Part shown: in pieces, positions 17,986-26,234 of the stretch
Numbering within the stretch: position 1 is the stretch's first letter
How the letters are laid out: each line of letters starts with the position of its first letter
Source: Saprospiraceae bacterium
Lineage (GTDB): Bacteria; Bacteroidota; Bacteroidia; Chitinophagales; Saprospiraceae
Length of the DNA: 64,000 bases
Direction of reading: 5' to 3'
Assembly: GCA_020627535.1 (NCBI GenBank)
Contig: JAHDGU010000007.1
Span: 62,001-126,000 of the forward strand
The notes under the pieces: model-generated
Seen by the model: the letters and a program-made list of their open reading frames with translations, nothing else
Told to the model about the DNA's origin: nothing
Database searches by the model: none
Program-made: the position numbers and the translations under genes

Positions 17986-18948
17986 CTATATCAATAGGCG
18001 GAACCGAGAATGATCGTACTCGGTCTCTGCCTTAAGATCAGATAGCGCATCCTGTATCTCTTGATCACTGATACCAGTAGCACTATTGTACCTCAGCGCT
18101 TCTTGAAGCTGAGCGGTAGCAGCGTCCATGTCTCCTTCTTTCCACAAGAGACAACCATATTGCACTAGACTCGCTCGTTTCCACTGGTAGTTGGGATCCT
18201 CTGGGAGATAGGTTCTCTTAGAGAAGAACTTCAACTCAAAAATGGCCTTATCCCATTCTTGCAGATTGAGATGTGCTTTGGCTTTGAGTCTACGAGCTTT
18301 CCAGAATACAGGCTGCATCGGTACTGCATACTTGAGCGTCTGAGTAAGATCCTCCTTGGCCTTTTCGTACTCAGCTTTTTCTATCCATACCCTTGCACGC
18401 CCAAGGTAAGCTTCGGGATTTTGAGGATAGTGTTCGATACTCTGACAGAAGTCCTTGCAGGCACCATCGATATCCTGGTTCATGAGCTTGGCATATGCAC
18501 GCTTCTCAAGTGCCAGACTGTGCTTCTCAAAAGTGTTTAGCGCTTTGTCAAATGCTTCTATGGCCTCATCTGCTTTTCCCTCTTGGTGCAGCTCTACTCC
18601 TTTTCTGTAGTTGATGATTGCAGCCTTATCACCTTCTGGCTCGATGTCGCTGCTCAGCAAGACCTGACCATTTTCGGTCATCCATGCCTGAACTTTGCCT
18701 GAAATCGCATACTGAGAGATATACTCTAGAAGCTGCACAGTATTTTTCCAGCTTTTTTCGGTGCCTTGACCGACATGCTTCGGGATGGTTATCGCACAGT
18801 TTTCTTCTTCGGTGATCTGATCCATACGAAAGAGAATATCATCCTTGTAAAAAGTCTCGATTCTCTGTTCGTAGAGGCCTTTCACTCTCTCAAAACTCTT
18901 AGAGTTTTTAAATTCCAACCGACCGTTGAAGATTGTTCGTTTGCTCAT
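17986..18948 (-). CDS. TPR-repeat protein of unknown function
   Basis: This is a soluble 320-residue protein; the ATG at 18948 (MSKRTIFNGRLEF) is preferred because the 28 codons upstream look non-coding. The N-terminal ~110 residues do not resemble a family I know (KSFERVKGLYEQRIETFYKD, then ISQYAISGKVQAWMTENGQ). From ~120 on there are three to four TPR units (YRKGVELHQEGKADEAIEAF, KRAYAKLMNQDIDGACKDF, ARVWIEKAEYEKAKEDLTQ), implying a protein-interaction role. It precedes the PorE-like gene by 22 bp and is probably co-transcribed with it. Confidence 0.72.
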   Translation of the reverse strand: MSKRTIFNGRLEFKNSKSFERVKGLYEQRIETFYKDDILFRMDQITEEENCAITIPKHVGQGTEKSWKNTVQLLEYISQYAISGKVQAWMTENGQVLLSSDIEPEGDKAAIINYRKGVELHQEGKADEAIEAFDKALNTFEKHSLALEKRAYAKLMNQDIDGACKDFCQSIEHYPQNPEAYLGRARVWIEKAEYEKAKEDLTQTLKYAVPMQPVFWKARRLKAKAHLNLQEWDKAIFELKFFSKRTYLPEDPNYQWKRASLVQYGCLLWKEGDMDAATAQLQEALRYNSATGISDQEIQDALSDLKAETEYDHSRFRLLI

Positions 18949-19042
18949 ATGAACATCAAAATTCTGTACGTTAAAAAACAATATGTGCTCAGGATTCCTC
19001 GGCGAAAGGCCTCTAAAAGTACTCGAAATCAATGAATTAACC

Positions 19043-20080
19043 CTAAATCACTCTAGATGGTTCTATCCACACCTTGCAACCTTCGGAGCAATTGGCACAG
19101 ATGTCTATTGATTTCCGATCATTGAAGATCTGAGCTCGCATAGATCTATATCGATTTCCATGCCATATTTTAACAAATGGCTCTTCGGCGATGTCCCCAA
19201 GGACGTGGGTAGCATCCTTGTCAAAGCAGCAAGGTACGACTTTGCCATCCCAGGTGATGACGGCGCTATGCCACATACGCCAGCATGCATTTTCCAAGTC
19301 GCTGATTATCTGTCGCTTATCTCCATCTACATGATAGCGTCGGAGTTGATCACTGTGAGGTAAGCGCTCGGTAGATTCCGGTCCGCCATAGACCTGAGCC
19401 GTCTTGATGATCCACTCATCTGCTCCCATATCTTTTGCAAGCTTGGAGATTTCCTCTAGTTCTGACTCATTTTGCCGAAAGGCAATTGTCTGCACGACGA
19501 TATGTGGTCCTCGCCCAAGCCTTTTTTTTGTTTCAGCTAGGAGGCGTGTCCCGTCAATTACCTTGGACAGCAGACCACCGATCCTGTACTGTTCATAGCT
19601 CTCCTGCGTAGCACCATCAAGAGAGATGATCAGTCTTGATAGACCAGATTTACAAATGTCAACACAGATTCTCTCCGAAAGGAAATGTCCATTGGTCGAA
19701 CTGATGGTGTAAATCTTCTTATCCGCTGCAAGCCTAACAAGATCGCAAAACTGAGGGTGTATCAATGGCTCTCCCTGGAAGTAAAGTGTGAGATATAGAA
19801 GTCGATCTCCAATCTGATCAAGCAGCTCTTGGTACATCTTGAGATCGGCATTGCCTGTAGGCCTAGAAAAAGATCTGAGTCCAGAAGGACATTCTGGACA
19901 TCGCAGATTACATGCTGTCGTAGGCTCCACCGATATAGCCAACGGAAAACCTGAGATCTCGGGGACTGCTCCAGACCTAGCTTTTTGATAAGATCGTCTG
20001 AGCAAGTAGTAGTTGTGCAAGCGCTTTTTACTCAGGCATCGCACAAAGGACTTGGAGTCTGACCAAGAGGGTAGTCTCAC
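19043..20080 (-). CDS. Radical SAM/SPASM-domain protein
   Basis: This is a 345-residue [4Fe-4S] radical SAM enzyme. The SAM cluster motif is TTACNLRCPECPSG (CxxxCxxC), followed by LYFQGEPLIHP and LIISLDGATQESYEQYRIGG. A C-terminal SPASM region supplies further cysteines (CWRMWHS, VVPCCFDKD, ICANCSEGC), so an auxiliary cluster is likely. Relatives modify peptides or act as dehydrogenases; no peptide substrate gene is visible next to it. Translation starts at a GTG overlapping the dinB stop (GTGA), so the two are coupled. An antisense GNAA hairpin sits at 19470. Confidence 0.9.
   Translation of the reverse strand: MRLPSWSDSKSFVRCLSKKRLHNYYLLRRSYQKARSGAVPEISGFPLAISVEPTTACNLRCPECPSGLRSFSRPTGNADLKMYQELLDQIGDRLLYLTLYFQGEPLIHPQFCDLVRLAADKKIYTISSTNGHFLSERICVDICKSGLSRLIISLDGATQESYEQYRIGGLLSKVIDGTRLLAETKKRLGRGPHIVVQTIAFRQNESELEEISKLAKDMGADEWIIKTAQVYGGPESTERLPHSDQLRRYHVDGDKRQIISDLENACWRMWHSAVITWDGKVVPCCFDKDATHVLGDIAEEPFVKIWHGNRYRSMRAQIFNDRKSIDICANCSEGCKVWIEPSRVI
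19470..19483 (+). repeat. GNAA hairpin motif, copy 10
   Basis: TTT then TGCC-GAAA-GGCA (the final A is at 19484), antisense in the radical SAM gene (gene strand A-F-R-Q-N). Confidence 0.8.
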
Positions 20081-20589
20081 AAGTACTTTTCATTGAGGAC
20101 TTGATAGTGATGTGTGGTATGGCCTGCAATCACATACATCAATGTGCGTACGCTCATCGGTGCTCCACTTATCACAGCCTTGCGGAGCAGCTCCTCATCG
20201 GTCAGATGTTGAAAAAAGCTCATTGTAGACCTTCTCTGCGCACTGTACTCGATAAGAAAGCTCTCTGGGCTATATCGACTGGCATCTGCATAGACAGCAA
20301 ATGCATCCTGATCAAAACCCGGCTGCTCAAGCGTAGAACCGCGTGCAACCCATAGTGCTCTGCTCATCATGATCCTCTCTGTATCCAAGACATGGAGATA
20401 GACCTCGCCGATCGTCCATTTTCCTTCAGCATAGCGATAGGACCACTGCTCCGCTGTCAAATTCTGTAGCATGAGATACTCTGATTCCGACTGATGCTCA
20501 AGATGTACTATGGGATGAGCCTCTTGGACAAGAGAGATGTAGTGTCGCTGATATGGGTGAACTTCGTCTTCCTGAAGATTGTAATACAT
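20077..20589 (-). CDS. DinB-family metal-dependent protein
   Basis: This is a 170-residue four-helix-bundle protein of the DinB/YfiT-like superfamily. Typical landmarks are GKWTIGEVYLHVLDTERIM, the LEQPGFDQDAFAVYAD segment and the C-terminal GHTTHHYQVLNEKYL; the His residues in the first and last of these are the usual metal ligands. Some relatives are bacillithiol or mycothiol transferases; the substrate here is unknown. It heads the leftward dinB - radical SAM - TPR - PorE-like cluster and overlaps the radical SAM gene by 4 bp. Confidence 0.88.
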   Translation of the reverse strand: MYYNLQEDEVHPYQRHYISLVQEAHPIVHLEHQSESEYLMLQNLTAEQWSYRYAEGKWTIGEVYLHVLDTERIMMSRALWVARGSTLEQPGFDQDAFAVYADASRYSPESFLIEYSAQRRSTMSFFQHLTDEELLRKAVISGAPMSVRTLMYVIAGHTTHHYQVLNEKYL

Positions 20590-20614
20590 GGTCTTAGATT
20601 TGCGGCTTCAATAA

Positions 20615-20622
20615 CAAAAGTA
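20615..20622 (-). promoter_or_regulatory. -7 promoter element for the dinB cluster
   Basis: TACTTTTG on the minus strand matches TAnnTTTG exactly, 25 nt before the dinB-family ATG. Confidence 0.5.
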
Positions 20623-20633
20623 ACCGATCGCAA

Positions 20634-21269
20634 GTGTCACTCCGAAGAATATTCGACTGGTTGAGATCTAGCGCAGATCGTGATGCGAAATATGCTTTTG
20701 ATCCTATGAAATACTTGATTGTTGGCTTGGGGAATATCGGTGCCAAGTATGACGGCACACGACACAATATTGGCTTTGATGTACTGGACAAGCTCGCAGC
20801 CGAGAAAGGAGCCGAATGGGAAACAGTCCAACTGGGTGAAATCACAGAAATCAAGCACAAGGGCCGTAAGATCTATCTCCTCAAGCCGAATACATACATG
20901 AATCTGAGTGGAAAAGCTGTCAGATACTGGTCTCAAAAGCATAATGTCCCCTCTACTCACTTTATGATCATTGTGGATGATCTCAATCTGGAGCTTGGAG
21001 TGAGGCGCTTGCGCGCAAAAGGATCAGATGGTGGACACAATGGTCTCAAGGATATCCAATCCAAGCTAGGCACGACCAATTATCCAAGACTGAGACTAGG
21101 AATCGGCAGCAAATTTGGCAAAGGGCAGCAGGTTGATTTTGTCCTTGGACGATGGTCAACAGAGGAGCGACCTGTCGTCGATGAGATGATTGACAAGGCG
21201 GCTGAGTGCGTCAAGGACTTTTGCAGCCTCGAGTTCAAATACGCACTGAATAAGTGCAATGGGCGTTGA
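20634..21269 (+). CDS. pth: Peptidyl-tRNA hydrolase
   Basis: Pth releases tRNA from peptidyl-tRNA that drops off the ribosome. The core starts at MKYLIVGLGNIGAKYDGTRH (catalytic His in TRHNIGF). Other active-site segments are KPNTYMNLSGKAV, IIVDDLNLELG and GSDGGHNGLKDI. The frame is open upstream to a GTG at 20634, giving 24 extra N-terminal residues; similar extensions occur, from memory, in this phylum. A shorter start at the ATG at 20706 is equally possible. It is divergent from the dinB-family gene. An antisense GNAA hairpin with a GCAA loop lies at 21005. Confidence 0.94.
   Translation: MSLRRIFDWLRSSADRDAKYAFDPMKYLIVGLGNIGAKYDGTRHNIGFDVLDKLAAEKGAEWETVQLGEITEIKHKGRKIYLLKPNTYMNLSGKAVRYWSQKHNVPSTHFMIIVDDLNLELGVRRLRAKGSDGGHNGLKDIQSKLGTTNYPRLRLGIGSKFGKGQQVDFVLGRWSTEERPVVDEMIDKAAECVKDFCSLEFKYALNKCNGR
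21005..21019 (-). repeat. GNAA hairpin motif, copy 11
   Basis: TTT then GCGC-GCAA-GCGC. The loop's second base is C. Antisense in pth (gene strand R-L-R-A-K-G). Confidence 0.75.
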
Positions 21270-22319
21270 TCATAATCCTATCTCTGACAATGCCTGATCC
21301 AGGAGCCACGAGGTCTCTAGAGGATCAAAAACTGATGAATCCTGCATAAGATCGAGTATATCTGCCTTCTGCAGTTCTCTCTGAAGACTTGTTGCAAAGC
21401 GCTTTGAACGTTCATGGTATGATGCGAGATATTCTTGCTCTGGCTGATCAGGTGTGGGAATCAACAAAGCATGCTGGCCTAGTGCCATCAAGTCCATGAT
21501 ACTAGAGTACCCAGAGCGACAAACGATGTGCCGAGAGCGAGACATTAGCGCACTGAGATCTCCCGACCCGAGAAAGTCAATGATTTCTAACTGCTCAGGT
21601 ATGCTCTTAGCAGCTGACATGGTCAATTGAGTGCCCCTCACGAGGACGATTTTGCGAGCAGTATCTGAGAAAGTGACTAGGTCGATCAATATTTCTTCCA
21701 ATTCAGTCCTATGAGGTTCAGGACCCGATAGAACCATAAGTAGATCGATATCATATGATGACTCCAATGGCTCCAGGCTGCTGAGCAATCCTACGTAGGT
21801 CGCTCTAGAGTCAGAAAGGTAGGATAGTTCTCCACTGGCAAGGCGATCAGAGGTATCAGGTATCCAAATATGATCATAGCCTCGGGTCAAAGCCCGTGTC
21901 ATTGTCTGCAAGATCTGACCATGTAGACCGTAAATTGATGTATTCCACTGGTGATTAATGAAAACAGATGTCTGACGTACATTTTGGCGAAAGCCACAAA
22001 TGCCTGGACGTGCATCCGAAATGATATAGTCATAGTCACCTGAAAGTGCAGAAAAGGCTTGACGATCTCGACGATACTGGTCGTAGAGCTGCCAAGCAAT
22101 CCTCACACGACTACTCCAAGGAGAGCCATCATATCGAAAATCAATATGAGGTGCATCAAGCCAAGTCAGATCAGGGTGCTGCGTCTGCAAATAGCTGAGT
22201 GCTAGCCCACTGGAGTATAGAGTAAGCTGATGTCCTCTCTCTTGTAATCGGGTGATGATGGCTGAGCTCCTAGTAGCATGTCCAAGTCCCCAGTCTTGGA
22301 TAGCAAATAGGATAGTCAT
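21270..22319 (-). CDS. Glycosyltransferase family 28/UDP-sugar transferase-like protein
   Basis: This is a 349-residue GT-B fold glycosyltransferase related to MurG/GT28. The N-terminal motif is FAIQDWGLGHATRSSAIITR (glycine-rich acceptor-side loop), and the C-terminal donor-side motif is IVCRSGYSSIMDLMALGQHA followed by LLIPTPDQPEQEYLA. There is no signal peptide, so it acts in the cytoplasm, perhaps at the membrane. Donor and acceptor are unknown. It lies 27 bp downstream of rng on the same strand and is convergent with pth (adjacent stops). A GNAA hairpin (antisense) lies at 21982. Confidence 0.83.
   Translation of the reverse strand: MTILFAIQDWGLGHATRSSAIITRLQERGHQLTLYSSGLALSYLQTQHPDLTWLDAPHIDFRYDGSPWSSRVRIAWQLYDQYRRDRQAFSALSGDYDYIISDARPGICGFRQNVRQTSVFINHQWNTSIYGLHGQILQTMTRALTRGYDHIWIPDTSDRLASGELSYLSDSRATYVGLLSSLEPLESSYDIDLLMVLSGPEPHRTELEEILIDLVTFSDTARKIVLVRGTQLTMSAAKSIPEQLEIIDFLGSGDLSALMSRSRHIVCRSGYSSIMDLMALGQHALLIPTPDQPEQEYLASYHERSKRFATSLQRELQKADILDLMQDSSVFDPLETSWLLDQALSEIGL
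21982..21995 (+). repeat. GNAA hairpin motif, copy 12
   Basis: TTT then TGGC-GAAA-GCCA (the last A is at 21996), antisense in the glycosyltransferase gene (gene strand G-F-R-Q-N). Confidence 0.8.
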
Positions 22320-22346
22320 ATGAGTGCGAGTTGATCAGCTGATAAG

Positions 22347-23894
22347 CTACACATGGATCTCATCATCCATGTCATCATAAAACTTGAAGTTGTTGAATGG
22401 GAAGTCGGCATTTTCTTGGACCTTGACACGCTTGCCGAGCTTAAAATACCATTGACGTGGTTTGTTCCAGATGCCCTTGGTCAGATAAGCCTTGACGTAT
22501 GGATGCACCACCAGTCTGAACTTGTTGAGACTAGTGTTTTCGATAAGATGCTCTAGATTTTTTTCGATCTCGTCAGCGATTAAAATACTCGGAGCGACTT
22601 TGCCCGTGCCATTGCAGGCCGAACAGAGTTCTGCTGTATTGATCTGAATCTCAGGCTTGACTCGCTGTCTTGTGATCTGCATGAGTCCAAATCGGCTCAA
22701 CTGCAATATGGTATGCTGGGCACGATCTCCCTCCATAAATTTCTTCATGGAAGTGTAGAGCTTCTGCTTGTTGTCCCGATTGCGCATATCGATGAAATCG
22801 ATGATAATCAGACCACCAAGATCTCTCAGTCGGAGCTGTCTCGCGATTTCTTCTGCTGCCTCAAGATTGACAGTGATAGCAGCCTCTTCTTGATCGGAGC
22901 GTTTTGTCTTTGGGCCGCTATTGACATCGATGACATGCATAGCTTCAGTTGCCTCGATGACGAGATAAGCTCCACTGCCCATCGTCGGCGTCTTGGTAAA
23001 TGCTGCCTTGATCTGTCTCTTCACATCGTGTTGTTCGAAGATGTGCTTCTTGCCGGTGTAGTGCGAGACATTTTTGGAATTTCCCCCAGAAATCTTCTTC
23101 ACATAGGCGTCAAGATTCTGGTAAAGGTCCTTGTCATTGACAATGATCTTATTGAAGCTGCCTGATACAGCATCTCTGAGAAAGCTATTGGTCCTGTCGA
23201 TCTCCGTGAGGACTCTGGACGGGACATCAGCGGACTTTATATTGCGCTTAAGCTGCTCCCACTTTTCTTGGAGACCTAGCAGTTCTTCATGCAGCTCTGC
23301 TACCTTCTTCCCTTTGGCAGCCGTACGTATGATCACCCCAAAGTTGGATGGTCTGATACTCTCTATGAGTTTTTTGAGCCGGTTGCGCTCTTCTGATTCT
23401 GTAACTTTCTTGCTGACTGTAATGATCTCTGTGAAGGGCAGCAAAACAAGATTGTGGCCAGGGATGGTAATCTCACAGGTGAGGCGAGGCCCTTTGGTAC
23501 TGATTGGCTCCTTGAGTACCTGTACGAGGATGTGTTGCTTTTTCTTAAGGACTTGGTCGATCTTTCCTTTTTTATCGATGTCAGGCAAGATTCTAAACCC
23601 TTCTAGGCCTGGAGCCTTTTGTTGGCCTTGCATAGCCATCTTGGTATAAGCGGCTACAGACTTGAGCTTGGGGCTGAGATCTGTGTAGTGAAGGAACGCA
23701 TCCTTGGGGTGTCCAATATTCACGAATGCGGCATTGAGTCCTGGCGACATACGCTTGACGGTACCTAAGTATATATCGCCTACCTGAAACTGATCATCGA
23801 GCTTTTGCTCGTGTAGCTCCATAAGCTTACCATCCTCGAGGAGTGCAAGACTCACTGAGTTCTTAGCTTGATGTATGACCAGCTCTTTGTTCAC
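22347..23894 (-). CDS. rng: Ribonuclease G (Rne/Rng family)
   Basis: This is an endoribonuclease of the RNase E/G family that matures rRNA and decays mRNA, 515 residues, i.e. the short RNase G form without an RNase E scaffold tail. It has an S1 domain (~residues 35-125; YLGTVKRMSPGLNAAFVNIG). The catalytic acidic residues are in MHVIDVNSGPK and GGLIIIDFIDMR, and the zinc-link cysteines are in LCSACNGTGKV. The start is a GTG at 23894. It follows HU, a TPR gene and a 30-residue ribosomal microprotein on the same strand, a grouping I recall from other Bacteroidota. Confidence 0.95.
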   Translation of the reverse strand: MNKELVIHQAKNSVSLALLEDGKLMELHEQKLDDQFQVGDIYLGTVKRMSPGLNAAFVNIGHPKDAFLHYTDLSPKLKSVAAYTKMAMQGQQKAPGLEGFRILPDIDKKGKIDQVLKKKQHILVQVLKEPISTKGPRLTCEITIPGHNLVLLPFTEIITVSKKVTESEERNRLKKLIESIRPSNFGVIIRTAAKGKKVAELHEELLGLQEKWEQLKRNIKSADVPSRVLTEIDRTNSFLRDAVSGSFNKIIVNDKDLYQNLDAYVKKISGGNSKNVSHYTGKKHIFEQHDVKRQIKAAFTKTPTMGSGAYLVIEATEAMHVIDVNSGPKTKRSDQEEAAITVNLEAAEEIARQLRLRDLGGLIIIDFIDMRNRDNKQKLYTSMKKFMEGDRAQHTILQLSRFGLMQITRQRVKPEIQINTAELCSACNGTGKVAPSILIADEIEKNLEHLIENTSLNKFRLVVHPYVKAYLTKGIWNKPRQWYFKLGKRVKVQENADFPFNNFKFYDDMDDEIHV

Positions 23895-23992
23895 GAAGCG
23901 TACGATGAATACAGGCGAGCACTCTTGAAGAGGCTCAAGAGGCTCAAGATCTCATGTATGATCACACTAGATCATGTGTGACCTATAGAAGA

Positions 23993-24085
23993 TTACTTCT
24001 TCTTCTTGTGTCTGTTTTTTCTGAGACGCTTCTTTCTTTTGTGTGTAGAGATCTTATGTCTCTTTCTTTTCTTACCGCAAGGCAT
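23993..24085 (-). CDS. 30-residue mS38/bS22-like (AURKAIP1/COX24-domain) ribosomal microprotein
   Basis: A short leftward frame from the ATG at 24085 to the TAA at 23993 encodes 30 residues that begin MPCGKKRKRHKISTHKRKKR and end in four lysines. More than half of them are Lys or Arg. This matches the AURKAIP1/COX24-domain family, homologous to mitochondrial mS38 and mycobacterial bS22, which bind the small ribosomal subunit. It lies between the TPR gene (6 bp away) and rng, in the same orientation. No other gene explains the stretch. It is too short for ordinary ORF thresholds, which is why it is easily missed. Confidence 0.9.
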   Translation of the reverse strand: MPCGKKRKRHKISTHKRKKRLRKNRHKKKK

Positions 24086-24091
24086 AGTTTA

Positions 24092-24883
24092 CTATTTTAA
24101 TTCCTCCGAGAAGGATTTACATTTTAATTTATACTCTTCCATGAGCTCTGTCTTTCCCAGAGCTGCATAGACCTCTGGCAACATACAAGTCGCTTTGAGG
24201 TTTTTTGGTTCCAGAATGATGGCTTGACCCAGTCTTTCTTCAGCTTTTTCCCACTGAGATGTCTGGATAGCAAGTCGTGCAAGTTGGACTAGCACTGGCA
24301 CATTGTCAGGATATTGCTTATTGAGATCTACCAGCATGAGGATGCCTTTCATAGGCTGTGCCTCCAGTGGCTTGTAGACATAGCTCAGAGCAAGATTGAT
24401 TCTGTGATCCACATTCTCCGGCTCTATCGATATAGCATTTTCAAAGGCGCGGGCCGCTTGATCTCGGCAGTGCTCACCAAGCTCAGAGTCCTCTACTTGA
24501 GCGCACAGCACATAGCTCGTACCTGCTATACTCCAGCTGGCAGCATCATCTTGAACCTTTGCGATCTCCTCTGCATAGTGAGCTGCTAATCCTCGCACAC
24601 CTTGCTGATACCAGAATCCGCTTAGATCCTTCATCATGCTGATCGCACGAAGGGTATCTTTTTCTGCTTTGATCGCAGCTTGCGCCGAAATCGCATATGA
24701 CCTCGTCTCTGGAGGCAATGCTTGCAAAGATTCTTGCACGAGTCCTTGAATGTCAAATGTTTCAAAGTTGAGCGAGCGCGACTTTTCGGCTTGCTTGATA
24801 TCCTGTGGCACCCTGTCAAATCCCCAATAAAACAAGGCAAATAAAGCCATGCACGCGAGGAGAAGATAGAGTGGACCTTTCAT
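24092..24883 (-). CDS. Membrane-anchored TPR protein
   Basis: This 263-residue protein has one N-terminal membrane helix (YLLLACMALFALFYWGF) and then about four TPR units (e.g. ARAFENAISIEPENVDHRINLA, LVQLARLAIQTSQWEKAEERL, AIILEPKNLKATCMLPEVYA). It is probably an inner-membrane protein with the TPR domain in the periplasm. Its function is not known; the steady HU - TPR - microprotein - RNase G order suggests a conserved context rather than a specific activity. It lies 2 bp after the HU gene. Confidence 0.78.
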   Translation of the reverse strand: MKGPLYLLLACMALFALFYWGFDRVPQDIKQAEKSRSLNFETFDIQGLVQESLQALPPETRSYAISAQAAIKAEKDTLRAISMMKDLSGFWYQQGVRGLAAHYAEEIAKVQDDAASWSIAGTSYVLCAQVEDSELGEHCRDQAARAFENAISIEPENVDHRINLALSYVYKPLEAQPMKGILMLVDLNKQYPDNVPVLVQLARLAIQTSQWEKAEERLGQAIILEPKNLKATCMLPEVYAALGKTELMEEYKLKCKSFSEELK

Positions 24884-24885
24884 GA

Positions 24886-25185
24886 TTATTCCTCAGGCAT
24901 TGACTTGACGTTAGTCTTTACCTGCTCGACGAATACTTTGGCTGGCTTGAATACTGGTATGTAGTGCTCTGGAATCTCGATAGCTACATTTTGCTTGATG
25001 TGTCTACCGATTTTCTTGGCTCTTTTCTTGATCACAAATGATCCAAATCCCCTGATGTAAACATTTTCACCTTCGGACAATGAGCCTTTCACTTCTTTGA
25101 AGAACATCTCTAGTGCTACCAGAACATCCACCTTCGGAACACCAGTCTTCTCAGATATAGAAGCTACAAGATCAGCTTTTCTCAT
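24886..25185 (-). CDS. HU/IHF-family DNA-binding protein
   Basis: This is a 99-residue nucleoid protein that bends DNA as a dimer. It starts MRKADLVASISEKTG and has the beta-arm region around VYIRGFGSFVIKKRAKKIGR, with the Pro of the arm tip in EIPEHYIPVFKPAK. The KKRAKKIGRH segment is basic, as needed for minor-groove contact. It is the first gene of the leftward HU - TPR - microprotein - rng group, divergent from yicC. Confidence 0.93.
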   Translation of the reverse strand: MRKADLVASISEKTGVPKVDVLVALEMFFKEVKGSLSEGENVYIRGFGSFVIKKRAKKIGRHIKQNVAIEIPEHYIPVFKPAKVFVEQVKTNVKSMPEE

Positions 25186-25358
25186 ACATCCTTGGTTTTA
25201 AGCCAGTTATAAAAATTTGGAGCGCAAAGATCGACAATTTTGTCATACTTGAAAATATTTTGCGAAATAATTGTGAATCAAGCATTTAGAGCTCATTCAG
25301 AGCCCATATTCACAGGTAATCGGCCGTGGTCATATCTTCGCGCTTTCAAAGCCACTAT

Positions 25359-26234
25359 ATGCTCTATTCAATGACCGGATATGGCTTGTGTCGCACAAGC
25401 ATTGATCAACTTCAATACCTCACAGAGGTCAAGACACTCAATAGTCGTACGCCTGATATCAGAATAAAATTGCCTAGCAGCTTCCGAGAGCTCGAGCCTG
25501 AGATCAGAAAACTTATCCAGCAGACTACTGTCAGGGGAAAAGTGGACTTTTCCATTTCCCTCGAAGGAGCAAGCACAGAAGAGCACTATTCTCTAAATCA
25601 TAAGATGCTTCAAGACTACCATACTCAGCTCCAAGAGTTTGCCAAGAGTCGAGGCATCAACTTTTCAGATCCGATCACATCACTGGTCAGATTGCCCAAC
25701 ATCTATTCAGCTACTCAGCTTCAGCTAGATGATCGTCTCAGAGAGTCTCTGCTCGGAAGCACACGGCAAGCTCTTGAGCTCCTTCAAGAGTATAGAAAGA
25801 CGGAAGGCGAGGCCACCTACCACTTTCTAGATGGGCAGATCAAGAAAATCAAAGAACTCAAGCTAGAGGCTGACAAACTAGACCCGCATCGTATCGAAAA
25901 AATACGATCACGCATTCACAAAAATCTCAAGTCTCTTGGCAACGAGCTCACAGTCGATCAAAATCGTCTTGAGCAAGAACTCATCTACTACATCGAGAAG
26001 ATTGACTACTCAGAAGAAAGCCAAAGACTAGATCAACACTGTGACTACTTTGAGCAAGTCCTTCACAATCAAGACGAGACTAAGGGACGGAAGCTCAATT
26101 TCATCTCGCAGGAGATAGGGAGAGAGATCAATACTATGGGATCCAAAGCGCAGGATGCCCCTGTGCAGAAAGTCGTGGTCAATATGAAAGATGAGCTAGA
26201 AAAGATCAAAGAACAACTCGCCAATATCCTGTGA
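25359..26234 (+). CDS. YicC-family endoribonuclease
   Basis: This is a 291-residue protein of the YicC/YloC family, RNases that cleave small RNAs. It starts MLYSMTGYG, the conserved family N-terminus, so the ATG at 25359 is used and the upstream in-frame codons are discarded. Other landmarks are VKTLNSRTPDIRIKLPSSFR and the C-terminal GRKLNFISQEIGREINTMGSKA. A near-match -7 element (TATCTTCG, 25333-25340) lies 18 nt before the start. It overlaps gmk by 4 bp (GTGA), a pairing common in many bacteria. Confidence 0.92.
   Translation: MLYSMTGYGLCRTSIDQLQYLTEVKTLNSRTPDIRIKLPSSFRELEPEIRKLIQQTTVRGKVDFSISLEGASTEEHYSLNHKMLQDYHTQLQEFAKSRGINFSDPITSLVRLPNIYSATQLQLDDRLRESLLGSTRQALELLQEYRKTEGEATYHFLDGQIKKIKELKLEADKLDPHRIEKIRSRIHKNLKSLGNELTVDQNRLEQELIYYIEKIDYSEESQRLDQHCDYFEQVLHNQDETKGRKLNFISQEIGREINTMGSKAQDAPVQKVVVNMKDELEKIKEQLANIL

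Noticed and set aside
18999-19011. CGGCGAAAGGCC near the start of the TPR gene as a further GNAA hairpin copy
   Set aside because: The arms are GGC and GGC rather than complementary, and no TTT precedes it.
19651-19663. TCC-GAAA-GGA as a hairpin copy
   Set aside because: The stem pairs but there is no TTT in front and the GC-rich part is absent. The similar TTCCGAAAGG at 51301 is rejected for the same reason.
23943-23990. TGATC...GATCA symmetry after the microprotein gene as a terminator
   Set aside because: The stem is short with no T run; transcription probably continues into rng.
24677-24690. TTTC then GGC-GCAA-GCT, and TTTA then GC-GAAA-GC at 51625, as hairpin copies
   Set aside because: Each has a spacer or a mismatch, so they are counted only as degenerate relatives and not in the total of 27.
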